From positions 1-33,595 of the forward strand of contig MEND01000116.1 in the NCBI GenBank assembly GCA_001768975.1: a DNA stretch of 33,595 bases, given 5' to 3'. Shown here piece after piece: positions 26,690 through 33,595 of the stretch (positions are counted from its first letter, which is position 1; each line of letters starts with the position of its first letter). The notes beneath the pieces are model-generated. The model was not told the origin of the DNA. It made no database searches and saw only the letters and a list, made by a program, of their open reading frames with translations. The DNA comes from Bacteroidetes bacterium GWA2_31_9. GTDB lineage: Bacteria > Bacteroidota > Bacteroidia > Bacteroidales > GWF2-33-38. The position numbers and the translations under genes are program-made.

Positions 26690-26820
26690 AAAACACAGTG
26701 TTTCTTCAGAAAACTTCAAGAATGAGGCTTTCGCAGTTTTGAAAATAAGGAGTTTACGAATGTAAATGACTGTTTTCAAAACCAGAGTAACGAAATTATT
26801 GGAGTTTTCTAAGAGACACT
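26690..26820. repeat. Long palindromic dispersed repeat, copy B (uninterrupted)
   Basis: The ends AGTGTC-n4-AGAAAAC and GTTTTCT-n3-GACACT are inverted, and the pairing continues inwards (agaaaact.caa.aat ... gttttgaaaa). Copy B could therefore form one long imperfect hairpin. The right arm 26770-26820 is identical to 7320-7370. Copy B lacks the two inserts present in copy A. Confidence 0.7.
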
Positions 26821-26925
26821 ATTTAAGTTAAACCTCTAGGAAAAAAATTTTGATAGTTCTTTTTACAATACTTTATCACCTACAGTAAATGATAGCAAGT
26901 TAAATAAAATGTTTAATTTTACCCA

Positions 26926-28044
26926 ATGCAAACATTAAATATCGGTTTTGATGCAAAGCGGGCTTTTTTTAATCGCAGTGGATTAGGCAATTACAGCCGT
27001 AATACTATTAATTTATTGCAGAAATATTTTCCCGAACATAATTATTATTTGTACTCGCCAAAATCGTCAAATGAACTTTTTAATTTTGAGGATAAAAAAT
27101 TTACAATTCGTACAAAAAATGACAAGTTTACACCATCATCGTATTGGCGAAGTTTTTCTTTAAGTAACATTATTAAATCCGATAATATTCAAATATTTCA
27201 TGGATTAAGCAATGAGCTTCCTTTTACAATTTCAAAATCAAAAGCAAAAAGCATTGTAACAATTCACGACCTGATTTTTTTACGTTATCCAGAACTTTAT
27301 AAAAATATTGACAGAAAAATTTATAATTATAAATTTCGAAAAAGTTGTGAAAATGCAACTAAAATAATCGCTATAAGTAATCAAACCAAAAGTGATATAA
27401 TAGAGTACTTTAAAATACCAGAAACAAAAATTGAAGTTGTTTATCAAACCTGTAATTCAAGTTTTTATAACAAGCAAAATTCAGCAGAATTAAAATCTGT
27501 TAGAGAAAAATACAACCTCCCTTCAAATTATATTTTATATGTTGGAACAATCGAAAAACGCAAAAACTTATTAAATATAATTAAAGCAATAAACAATTAT
27601 AATATTAATATTCCTCTAATTGCAGTTGGGCGAAAAACTAAATACTATAATGAAATAGAAAATTATATCAATAAAAACAACATTATAAATAAGTTACAGA
27701 TTTTGTCTGGAGTTGAAAACAGCGAATTACCTTCAATTTATCAAATGGCTGAAATGCTAGTATATCCATCAACATTTGAAGGTTTCGGACTTCCAATTAT
27801 TGAAGCTTTATTTTCAGGCATCCCTGTAATTACTTCAAAAGGAGGATGTTTTTCGGAAGCTGGTGGCGAAGGAGCAATTTATGTTGACCCAATAAATATT
27901 GATGAAATTGGAAATGCAATAAATTCAGTTTTAAACAATAAAGAACTAAAAGATTCGCTTATTGAGAACGGAAAATTGCAAATTAAAAACTTTGACGAAA
28001 AAATAGTAACTCAAAAACTTATGAGGGTTTATGAAGGGGTTTAA
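26926..28044 (+). CDS. GT4-family glycosyltransferase
   Basis: A 372-residue glycosyltransferase of the GT-B fold, group 1 (GT4), which adds a sugar from a nucleotide donor, probably in cell-surface polysaccharide or LPS assembly. The N-terminal half includes DAKRAFFNRSGLGNYSRN and HDLIFLRYPELY. The donor-binding half includes YILYVGTIEKRKNLLNIIKA and the E-x7-E motif in TFEGFGLPIIEALFSGIPVIT. The donor and acceptor cannot be predicted. It is followed by a small exported protein and a GT2 enzyme in the same direction. Confidence 0.88.
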   Translation: MQTLNIGFDAKRAFFNRSGLGNYSRNTINLLQKYFPEHNYYLYSPKSSNELFNFEDKKFTIRTKNDKFTPSSYWRSFSLSNIIKSDNIQIFHGLSNELPFTISKSKAKSIVTIHDLIFLRYPELYKNIDRKIYNYKFRKSCENATKIIAISNQTKSDIIEYFKIPETKIEVVYQTCNSSFYNKQNSAELKSVREKYNLPSNYILYVGTIEKRKNLLNIIKAINNYNINIPLIAVGRKTKYYNEIENYINKNNIINKLQILSGVENSELPSIYQMAEMLVYPSTFEGFGLPIIEALFSGIPVITSKGGCFSEAGGEGAIYVDPINIDEIGNAINSVLNNKELKDSLIENGKLQIKNFDEKIVTQKLMRVYEGV

Positions 28045-28068
28045 AAATGTTTGCGGTTTGTTGTTTTT

Positions 28069-28097
28069 CGTCATTGCGAGGAACGAAGCAATCTTTT
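28069..28097. repeat. Dispersed 'GTCATTGCGAGG' repeat, intergenic copy
   Basis: This copy matches 17279-17307, inside mutB, at 28 of 29 positions. Here it lies in the 90-bp gap between the GT4 gene and the small exported protein. Confidence 0.75.
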
Positions 28098-28134
28098 TGA
28101 AGGAAATGGTTAAAATCTTAAACTGAATTAATAA

Positions 28135-28731
28135 ATGAAAAAGCATATTTGCTTATTTTTTCTTCTTAGTGTAATTTCTTTTTCTACATTCTCACAAGAA
28201 AAAGATGATTATTTTTTATACCGTGATAGTGTTTTTCATTTTCAATTTAAATATCCTAGAAATTATTCCTTAAAACATGTTTACAATCAATTCTTGCTTA
28301 TAAGCAAAATTTCAAATGATTCCATTTTTTGTGACATAGATATTCGTATCTCTGATTTTTTATTTCAGAATGATAAAAAGGAAACTTTTATGGACTTTGT
28401 TGAAAGGCATTCTTCAAGCATGTTTGATGCTGACGGCCCAGATGAATCATTTCATGGTGAATATATAGCCTCAATAAAATACTTAAAAAACAAATTAAAT
28501 ATTGATTTTATTGAAATTTATGAATTAGTATCATATATGAATTTAAAATTAAAAGGGAATATTAAAACCGTATCAACACATGGTCCAGTTTTTTATTTTG
28601 ACTTGTCATCTAAAAATCTTGATAAAGGGGTTGTTTTCAGATTGTTTTACAAAAATTGGAAAACCCCAAATAATGACAAAGATTCAGAATTGATTTTAAG
28701 GCAAATTATTGATAGTTTTGAATTTATTTAA
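28135..28731 (+). CDS. Small exported protein of unknown function
   Basis: A 198-residue protein with a clear signal peptide (MKKHICLFFLLSVISFSTFS-Q). After cleavage the sequence reads DYFLYRDSVFHFQFKYPRNYSLKHV. The F-x-F-x-YP pattern, followed later by alternating strands and a C-terminal ILRQIIDSFEFI helix, recalls small PsbP-like periplasmic or lipoprotein domains, but this is only a resemblance. No lipobox is present. It lies between two glycosyltransferase genes, so a role in envelope biology is possible but unsupported. Confidence 0.7.
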   Translation: MKKHICLFFLLSVISFSTFSQEKDDYFLYRDSVFHFQFKYPRNYSLKHVYNQFLLISKISNDSIFCDIDIRISDFLFQNDKKETFMDFVERHSSSMFDADGPDESFHGEYIASIKYLKNKLNIDFIEIYELVSYMNLKLKGNIKTVSTHGPVFYFDLSSKNLDKGVVFRLFYKNWKTPNNDKDSELILRQIIDSFEFI

Positions 28732-28797
28732 AATAAAATTGTTAATCAAATGCATTACCAAGTCCTAAATCGAAAATCCTAATTCCTAAATCGAAAA

Positions 28798-29559
28798 ATG
28801 GAAATAAAACTATCTGTTGTAATAATTACTCTAAACGAGGAAAAAAATCTGGAACGTTGCATTAAATCTGTCGCAGAAGTTGCAGACGAAATAGTCGTTT
28901 TGGATTCATTCTCAACAGATAAAACCGAAGAAATTTGCAATAAATACAATGTAAAATTCTTTCAGCATAAATTCGATGGTCATATTGAACAAAAAAACAG
29001 AGCATTAACCTATTCGTCAAACAATTATGTTCTTTCGATGGATGCCGATGAAGCTCTTTCGCCAATGCTGATAGAATCAATAAAACAAATCAAAAAAAAT
29101 TGCCTACACGATGGTTATTATTTCAACAGATTAAATAATTATTGTGGTACTTGGATTAGACATACTTCGTGGTCGCCTGATAGAAAACTTAGAATTTGGA
29201 ACATAACAAAAGGCAAGTGGGGTGGCGAAAATCCACACGACAAATTTATTTTAAACGAAAATTGTACTAAACAATATTTGAAAGGCGAATTGCTGCATTA
29301 TTCGTTTGCATCTATAGAAGAACACATTACACAGATTAATAAGTTTTCGACAATTGCTGCAAAAGCCAAATTTAACAAAGGGAAAAAAGCAAGTTTTATT
29401 GATTATATAATTGCACCTATTTGGGAGTTTAAACGAAGTTATTTTATAAAACTCGGTTTTTTAGACGGTTATTATGGTTTTGTGGTTTCAATAATGACCT
29501 CATATTCGGTGTTTTTGAAATATATTAAATTAAAACGATTGTGTGAAGAAAGAAGATAA
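28798..29559 (+). CDS. GT2-family glycosyltransferase (WaaE/LgtF type)
   Basis: A 253-residue GT-A fold enzyme of the family that adds a beta-linked hexose to LPS inner core heptose (WaaE/KdtX/LgtF). The N-terminus LSVVIITLNEEKNLERCIKSV and the metal-binding D-x-D-x-x-E stretch in LSMDADEALS are typical. RHTSWSPDRKLRIWNITKGKWGG is characteristic of the WaaE subgroup. The start ATG directly follows a short tandem 'cctaaatcgaaaa' repeat. It probably works with the GT4 enzyme 0.75 kb upstream in outer-membrane glycan assembly. The exact sugar is not predictable. Confidence 0.88.
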   Translation: MEIKLSVVIITLNEEKNLERCIKSVAEVADEIVVLDSFSTDKTEEICNKYNVKFFQHKFDGHIEQKNRALTYSSNNYVLSMDADEALSPMLIESIKQIKKNCLHDGYYFNRLNNYCGTWIRHTSWSPDRKLRIWNITKGKWGGENPHDKFILNENCTKQYLKGELLHYSFASIEEHITQINKFSTIAAKAKFNKGKKASFIDYIIAPIWEFKRSYFIKLGFLDGYYGFVVSIMTSYSVFLKYIKLKRLCEERR

Positions 29560-29569
29560 TAGAACGCCG

Positions 29570-29831
29570 ATTTAACAGATGATTATGATATATTAAGATT
29601 AAATCCGTGAAAATCATAACTATCTGTGTCATCTGCGTTCTAAAACGATAACAAATAGGAAGCTGTTTTTGATTGATTATTTTTTCGATGAAAGCAAAAA
29701 TTTAGACAGGATTACAGGATTAACAAGAGTTAAACAATAAATCCTGTTTTTCCTGTTAATCCTGTCAAAAAAATAATAAACATAAGAAAATCATAAAAAA
29801 CCGTGTCATCTGCGTACTATAAAATTTTATT
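29570..29831. repeat. Intergenic repeat cluster including an inverted 'aatcctgt' pair
   Basis: This gap contains two copies of a 'gtgtcatctgcgt' motif (about 29626-29638 and 29803-29815) and an inverted pair: GACAGGATTACAGGATTAACA (from 29704) faces CCTGTTAATCCTGTC (to 29766), enough to form a strong hairpin. The same motif family occurs at the left end of the window. No gene is present. Confidence 0.55.
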
Positions 29832-30407
29832 ATGGACAAAAGCTATTTAGAAGAAATTAAAACAGTTGTAAAGTTACTAAAAGAGGGAAAAGTAATTCTC
29901 TACCCAACCGATACAATATGGGGAATTGGCTGCGATGCAACTAACTCAGAGGCAGTTAAGCGTGTTTATGAAATAAAAAAACGCATCGACAGCAAGGCAA
30001 TGATTGTATTATTAGACTTGCCCGAAAAAATTTCGCTTTACATAAAACAAGTTCCCGAAATTGCTTGGGATATAATAGATTGTGCCGACGAGCCTTTAAC
30101 AATAATTTATCCAGAAGCCATTAGAATTGCAAAAAATCTTATTGCCGAAGATGGTTCAGTTGGAATAAGAATTACAAAAGAACAATTCAGCAAAGACCTG
30201 ATTTATAGATTTAATAAACCAATAGTTTCGACCTCTGCAAATATTTCGGGCGAACCAAGTCCGGCATGCTTTGCCGACATTTCAGATGAAATAAAAAACT
30301 CGGTTGACTACATTGTAAAATACTCCCAAAACTTCAATCAAAAATCAAAACCTTCGGGAATTATTAAGGTTGGATTGAATGGGGAGGTTTGGGTGATTAG
30401 GAAATAA
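29832..30407 (+). CDS. tsaC: L-threonylcarbamoyladenylate synthase (Sua5/YciO/YrdC)
   Basis: A 191-residue cytosolic enzyme that makes threonylcarbamoyl-AMP from threonine, bicarbonate and ATP, the first step of the universal t6A37 tRNA modification. The YrdC signature is clear: ILYPTDTIWGIGCDATNSEAVKRVYEIKKR near the N-terminus, DGSVGIRIT, and PIVSTSANISGEPSP. The length fits the short TsaC form without the Sua5 C-terminal domain. It is flanked by repeat-rich gaps and so is probably transcribed on its own. Confidence 0.92.
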   Translation: MDKSYLEEIKTVVKLLKEGKVILYPTDTIWGIGCDATNSEAVKRVYEIKKRIDSKAMIVLLDLPEKISLYIKQVPEIAWDIIDCADEPLTIIYPEAIRIAKNLIAEDGSVGIRITKEQFSKDLIYRFNKPIVSTSANISGEPSPACFADISDEIKNSVDYIVKYSQNFNQKSKPSGIIKVGLNGEVWVIRK

Positions 30408-32626
30408 GTACAAATACTCTAACAATTCACATTCTTACAACAGAGTATAAATGAAAACATTTTTATAATTTTTTAGCTTCCAATAATTTTTCAAGTTGAT
30501 TAAAAAAATGCAAAATTAAACTTTCGGTATTTGTATATTTTGTTTGATAATGACCTAAAGACTTTAATTTTTCTTGAAATGCAAAAAGGCTATCGCTGTC
30601 TTTTTGGTTCATATCTCCTATATTTATTTGAGCATTTTTAAAATAAGTGTATATCAATGGTTTTCCTGTTTTCATAAATGTTCCGAAAGCATTTTCAAAT
30701 TCCTCAGCAGTATAAATCCCGACCTTTGTAAAAAACAACATTACAAATATATCAGATTCCTTTGCGGCGTTATTGTACTCATCTTGCAATCTGGTTTGCG
30801 ACATAGTATCAATAAAGTTTTCCCACATTACAGGTTGTAGATAAATCCCTTTATTAATCCAAATATCATTTTTCTGACGAATTGCAAGTTCAAATTCTTT
30901 TCTGTCGTTTTTTAATTCACTTGATGAAGCTATAAATATCCTTCTTGGTTTGTTGTGTTCCATTTCTCTTTTTTCTTTGGCAGGATTGTGTAAGCCTAAG
31001 TTAAACAATAGTTCTTCAACTAAAAATATTTTATCGCTTGCATTACACATTACTTTTGCTTTTTCATTTGACGAAATTTTATCAATAAGCATTTCATAGG
31101 AAAAAGTCTGCGGAATTTTATTATTAATGCACTTATCACAATTACAAGGAACAACAATTTGCGGTACTACTCCCTTATAGCCTTCGGTTATATTCTTTAA
31201 AGAATCCATTATCAGCATGTTTAAAGCACGAGAATCTGCTCCTTTTGCTTTAATACTAATTTTACGATTATAAAAATCTTCTTCAACCTGACTTTGAGCA
31301 GTATTACTCTCGAATTTGAAATTAACCGCATTATTCCATACCTCGTTATCGGTTGAAATATATCTGCTTAATTCGGCACTCAACTGATTTACCAAACCTC
31401 TTGGCATAAATTCATATTTATAATCAAGTCGCAGGTCGGCTTCTTTATCTTTCCATTTTTTTTCATCAGGCATAGAAAGCAATCTTGCAGGAATTATATA
31501 TTCATCATTATGCTTTTTATGAAAAGCTATACGGAATTCTTCAAGCATTTTTTTCAAAATATGGTGTTTATCTGTAAAACATCCATCGCTCCACAATCGA
31601 ATAAAATCTTTTGCCGTAATAATACCTTGATGTGTTTGTATTTCAGCATCGTCAATTAATTTATATACAGCATTCAAAGCCCATTCCGGTTTTAATATTA
31701 CGGTATTCCTTAATTCGTTACTATTGTAATACCATAAAACAACTCCTATTGAATGAAAAAATCTTGCACAATCTTCAATATCAACAGCTTTTTCAAATTG
31801 CTCAGGTCTTAATTCTCTGCAAATTTCGCCAAATTTTTCATAACTAATACAATCAGTATTTACTGCTAATTCAGCAAGTTTTTCTCTAACCGGAATCCAC
31901 GATTTTGGAACTCCTTTCCCATAATGAGGCAGTTTCAGAATTTGTCCAATAATAGTTTCTTTAATTGCATATAGACCTTCGTTATTGTTGAGCAAGTTAA
32001 GCTGATGATATGGAATTTGATTAATTCTAACAATGTTGAAATCGGTATTGCTCAAAAATGTTCCAATATCGTTCCACGCTACTTTATTTCCGTTATGACA
32101 TGTTTGACCCAAAATGATAGGACTTTTACCTCCAAATTGAAAGATGGTTGGTATCCAGTAATCAAAATTATGCTGAGTTATTCGTGTCGATGCAAGTAGC
32201 ACAAATACAGAATTTTCGGTTAAAAAGAACCTGTGAACTGGGTAATACACATCCTGCCCTCCAAAATCCCAAATATGTGCAATATGTTTTTTATCAGTCT
32301 CGTTTTTGAAATACCAGCCTTCGATTTTTATTCCTCGTGTTCGTTCATCTTCTTTTGGTAATACGGCTTTCTGATTAATTAAACGGAATTGTAACGATGT
32401 TTTACCTGAAGCACCTTCGCCCACCAAAGTCAATTTTGCTTCGTATATATAATCAAGCCCTTCTTTTTTAATTTTTCTAAAATGTCTTTTTATTGCCTCA
32501 TTCCCTTGCTCCACTATTTCAACTGGTGGACTTTTTAATGGATTATTATATAAAGTAATTAAACCAAAATCCGAAAAATCTTCGACCCATAAAATTTCCA
32601 TATTAAATTCGGTAATCCATTCTGGT

Positions 32627-33080
32627 AATTGTTCAATTGGATTAGAGTTTAAAATTAATTGTTTTAAACTTTTTAATTCTTTTAGCGGAGAAATATCGCT
32701 GATTTGATTTCCTGATAAATCTAACTTCATTAAAGTTAAATACTGTAGCGAAGAAATATCGCTGATTTGATTTCCAGATAAATATAAAGTATTTAAACTC
32801 TTAAAATCCTGCAACTGAGAAATATCATTGATTTGATTTCCTGATAAATCTAATTCATATAAACTCTTTAATTCTTTTAATGAAGGAATTTCACTGATTT
32901 GATTTTCTGATAAATCTATTTTTTTTAATTTTTTTAATTCTTTTAACTAAGAAATATCGCTGATTTGATTCTTAGATAAATATAATTCCGATAAATTATC
33001 AAAATCTATCAGTGGAAAAATATCGTTAATCTGGTTATTACTTAATTCTAACTGTTTTAAATTATTTAAGTCTTTCAAAA
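32627..33080 (-). repeat. Tandem 63/66-bp DNA repeat coding the LRR array
   Basis: Units recur at 32690, 32753, 32819, 32885, 32951 and 33017, spaced 63 bp and then 66 bp, each coding one 21-22 residue leucine-rich repeat (NQISDIS core). The GAAATATCGCTGATTTGATT core is almost unchanged between units, which suggests recent duplication or gene conversion. Confidence 0.8.
32947..32949 (-). other. In-frame amber codon splitting the Roco gene
   Basis: The codon read on the minus strand is TAG, within NQISDIS-TAG-LKELKKLKK. The neighbouring repeat reads NQINDIS-CAG-LQDF, so a single C-to-T change of a glutamine codon explains it. No frameshift is present, and the frame is intact on both sides. 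Confidence 0.8.
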
Positions 33081-33444
33081 GAAAGCTAATATATAACAAT
33101 TTACGATTATCAATTTCGCAATCAAATAAGCCAATACTTATAACCTGATTGTTTTGGTTAAGGATATAATTACGTGATTTCCAAATAAATTGGTGTGTTT
33201 TCTCTAATTTAACATTAAGAACTTTTTCAATCTGTTTTATAATTTCGAGGTCGTTCATGTGGTTTAATTTTTATAAGTAATTGTTTTTTAGCTTATTTCT
33301 CCAAAAGAAAATCCAAAGGCGATAATATATGAATAACCCAGTTTGAATAATCTTTAACATTTCGTGTAACTTTAGAAAAAAACGGCTTGGGATAAAAATA
33401 AACCAATAATTATATTAAAACAAGTTTTTTATTTTTAAAAGTAT

Positions 33445-33452
33445 TAATTTTG
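33445..33452 (+). promoter_or_regulatory. -7 promoter box before the right-edge gene
   Basis: TAATTTTG is an exact TAnnTTTG, placed 18 bp before the ATG at 33471. No clear -33 TTG was found. The leader would be very short. Confidence 0.4.
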
Positions 33453-33470
33453 TAATAAATAAATTTTATA

Positions 33471-33595
33471 ATGAACCTACAATATATTTCTGATAATAAA
33501 GGAAAAACAACAGGTGTTTTTATTCCTATTCAAGAATGGGAAGGTCTTAAAAACATGTTTGTTGGATTAAAAGAAGTAGAGCTTGGAGAACAATC
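33471..33595 (+). CDS. Antitoxin-like protein, N-terminus only (cut by window edge)
   Basis: The first 41 codons read MNLQYISDNKGKTTGVFIPI, then QEWEGLKNMFVGLKEVELGEQ. The pattern of a short strand, 'GKTTGVFIPIxEW' and a helix is shared by small Bacteroidota proteins that sit before RelE/ParE-like toxin genes and act as the antitoxin. The frame is open to the end of the window, so its length and any toxin partner are unknown. The ATG is supported by a -7 box 18 bp upstream. Confidence 0.6.
   Translation, partial: MNLQYISDNKGKTTGVFIPIQEWEGLKNMFVGLKEVELGEQ

Larger units (their letters stand above)
26376..26925. other. 550-bp spacer with palindromic repeats, no gene seen
   Basis: The spacer before the GT4 gene holds an inverted repeat (26521-26608), a 25-nt block shared with 6915-6939 (26647-26671), and copy B of the long palindromic repeat (26690-26820). 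No coding frame is convincing, and no promoter could be placed with confidence. Confidence 0.55.
30463..33258 (-). pseudogene. LRR-Roc-COR (Roco) protein with TIR/DUF4062-like tail, split by one stop
   Basis: One continuous frame of 931 residues, interrupted only by TAG at codon 104 (32947-32949). The order is: an N-terminal segment (1-60); at least six leucine-rich repeats (about 62-205, consensus LxxLKSLxELDLSGNQISDIS); a Ras-like Roc GTPase with its P-loop lysine at K286 (GEGASGKTS) and IWDFGGQDVYYPVHRFF; a COR-like dimerisation region (about 400-740, YEKFGEICRELRPEQF and VLWYYN); and a C-terminal domain (about 770-930) starting RRIFIASSSELKNDRKEFELAI. That domain, with QPVMWENF, RLQDEYNNAAKESDIFVMLFFTKVG and EEFENAF, recalls TIR/DUF4062-type folds. 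Roco proteins are signalling GTPases, and some bacterial ones carry effector domains. Downstream of the stop the only early start is a TTG at 32814 inside the LRRs. The product may be two fragments, a read-through protein, or nothing. Confidence 0.8.

Noticed and set aside
28741-28797. Regulatory element made of 'cctaaatc' repeats before the GT2 gene
   Set aside because: It is a short tandem low-complexity repeat of a kind common in intergenic regions. Nothing indicates a regulatory role.
30413-30447. Shared bidirectional terminator between tsaC and the Roco gene
   Set aside because: ATACTCT/AGAGTAT can pair, but the stem is only 7 bp with a loop of about 20 nt and no T-run directly after it on either strand.
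32627-33080. CRISPR array suggested by 66-bp periodic repeats
   Set aside because: The period is a multiple of three and the units translate as leucine-rich repeats in one frame, so the periodicity is protein-coding.

Overview
The window is strongly AT-rich bacterial DNA, and the signals point to an anaerobic member of the Bacteroidota (Bacteroidales/Marinilabiliales-like). The evidence is a type IX secretion C-terminal signal, a CarboxypepD_reg/DUF5686 outer-membrane protein, a DUF3127 protein, a SiaB-family kinase, several exact matches to the TAnnTTTG promoter element, no Shine-Dalgarno leaders, H-cluster maturases for an [FeFe] hydrogenase, and a B12-dependent methylmalonyl-CoA mutase. 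The species cannot be named from the sequence alone.

Layout: (1) 135-2527, hydF and hydE, separated only by a palindromic repeat element. (2) 2631-6884, one very large gene fusing a GT3 glycogen synthase-like half to a GT35 alpha-glucan phosphorylase half. (3) 6885-7494, non-coding, packed with nested repeats. (4) 7495-9335, cysK and a serine acetyltransferase, together the last two steps of cysteine synthesis. (5) 9406-13092, a SiaB-like GHKL kinase, a protein with two CbbX-type AAA+ modules behind a duplicated N-terminal domain, and a DUF3127 OB-fold-like protein, closed by a terminator. (6) 13238-15034, minus strand, a secreted beta-helix protein with a type IX sorting tail. (7) 15201-20877, minus strand, methylmalonyl-CoA mutase small and large subunits, pushed apart by an accessory block: an antitoxin-like gene with its own promoter, a TA-flanked MITE, a decayed toxin-like fragment and a RhuM-family gene. 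(8) 21514-26375, a TPR/transmembrane adenylate cyclase followed 20 bp later by a DUF5686 outer-membrane protein. (9) 26376-30407, a repeat-rich spacer, then a GT4 glycosyltransferase, a small exported protein, a GT2 glycosyltransferase (LPS-core type) and the tRNA threonylcarbamoyladenosine synthase TsaC. (10) 30463-33258, minus strand, an LRR-Roc-COR (Roco) protein with a TIR/DUF4062-like C-terminal domain, interrupted by one in-frame amber codon. (11) 33471-end, the start of an antitoxin-like gene cut by the window edge.

Functionally the window mixes housekeeping metabolism (hydrogenase maturation, glycogen turnover, cysteine synthesis, propionate/succinate interconversion, tRNA modification) with accessory modules (RhuM block, Roco protein, antitoxins) and many short dispersed repeats. 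The most interesting points are the split mutase operon, the protein-coding use of a dispersed intergenic repeat inside mutB, the repeat-family element that fills the hydF-hydE junction, the SiaB-kinase/double-CbbX pair, and the broken Roco/TIR-like gene.
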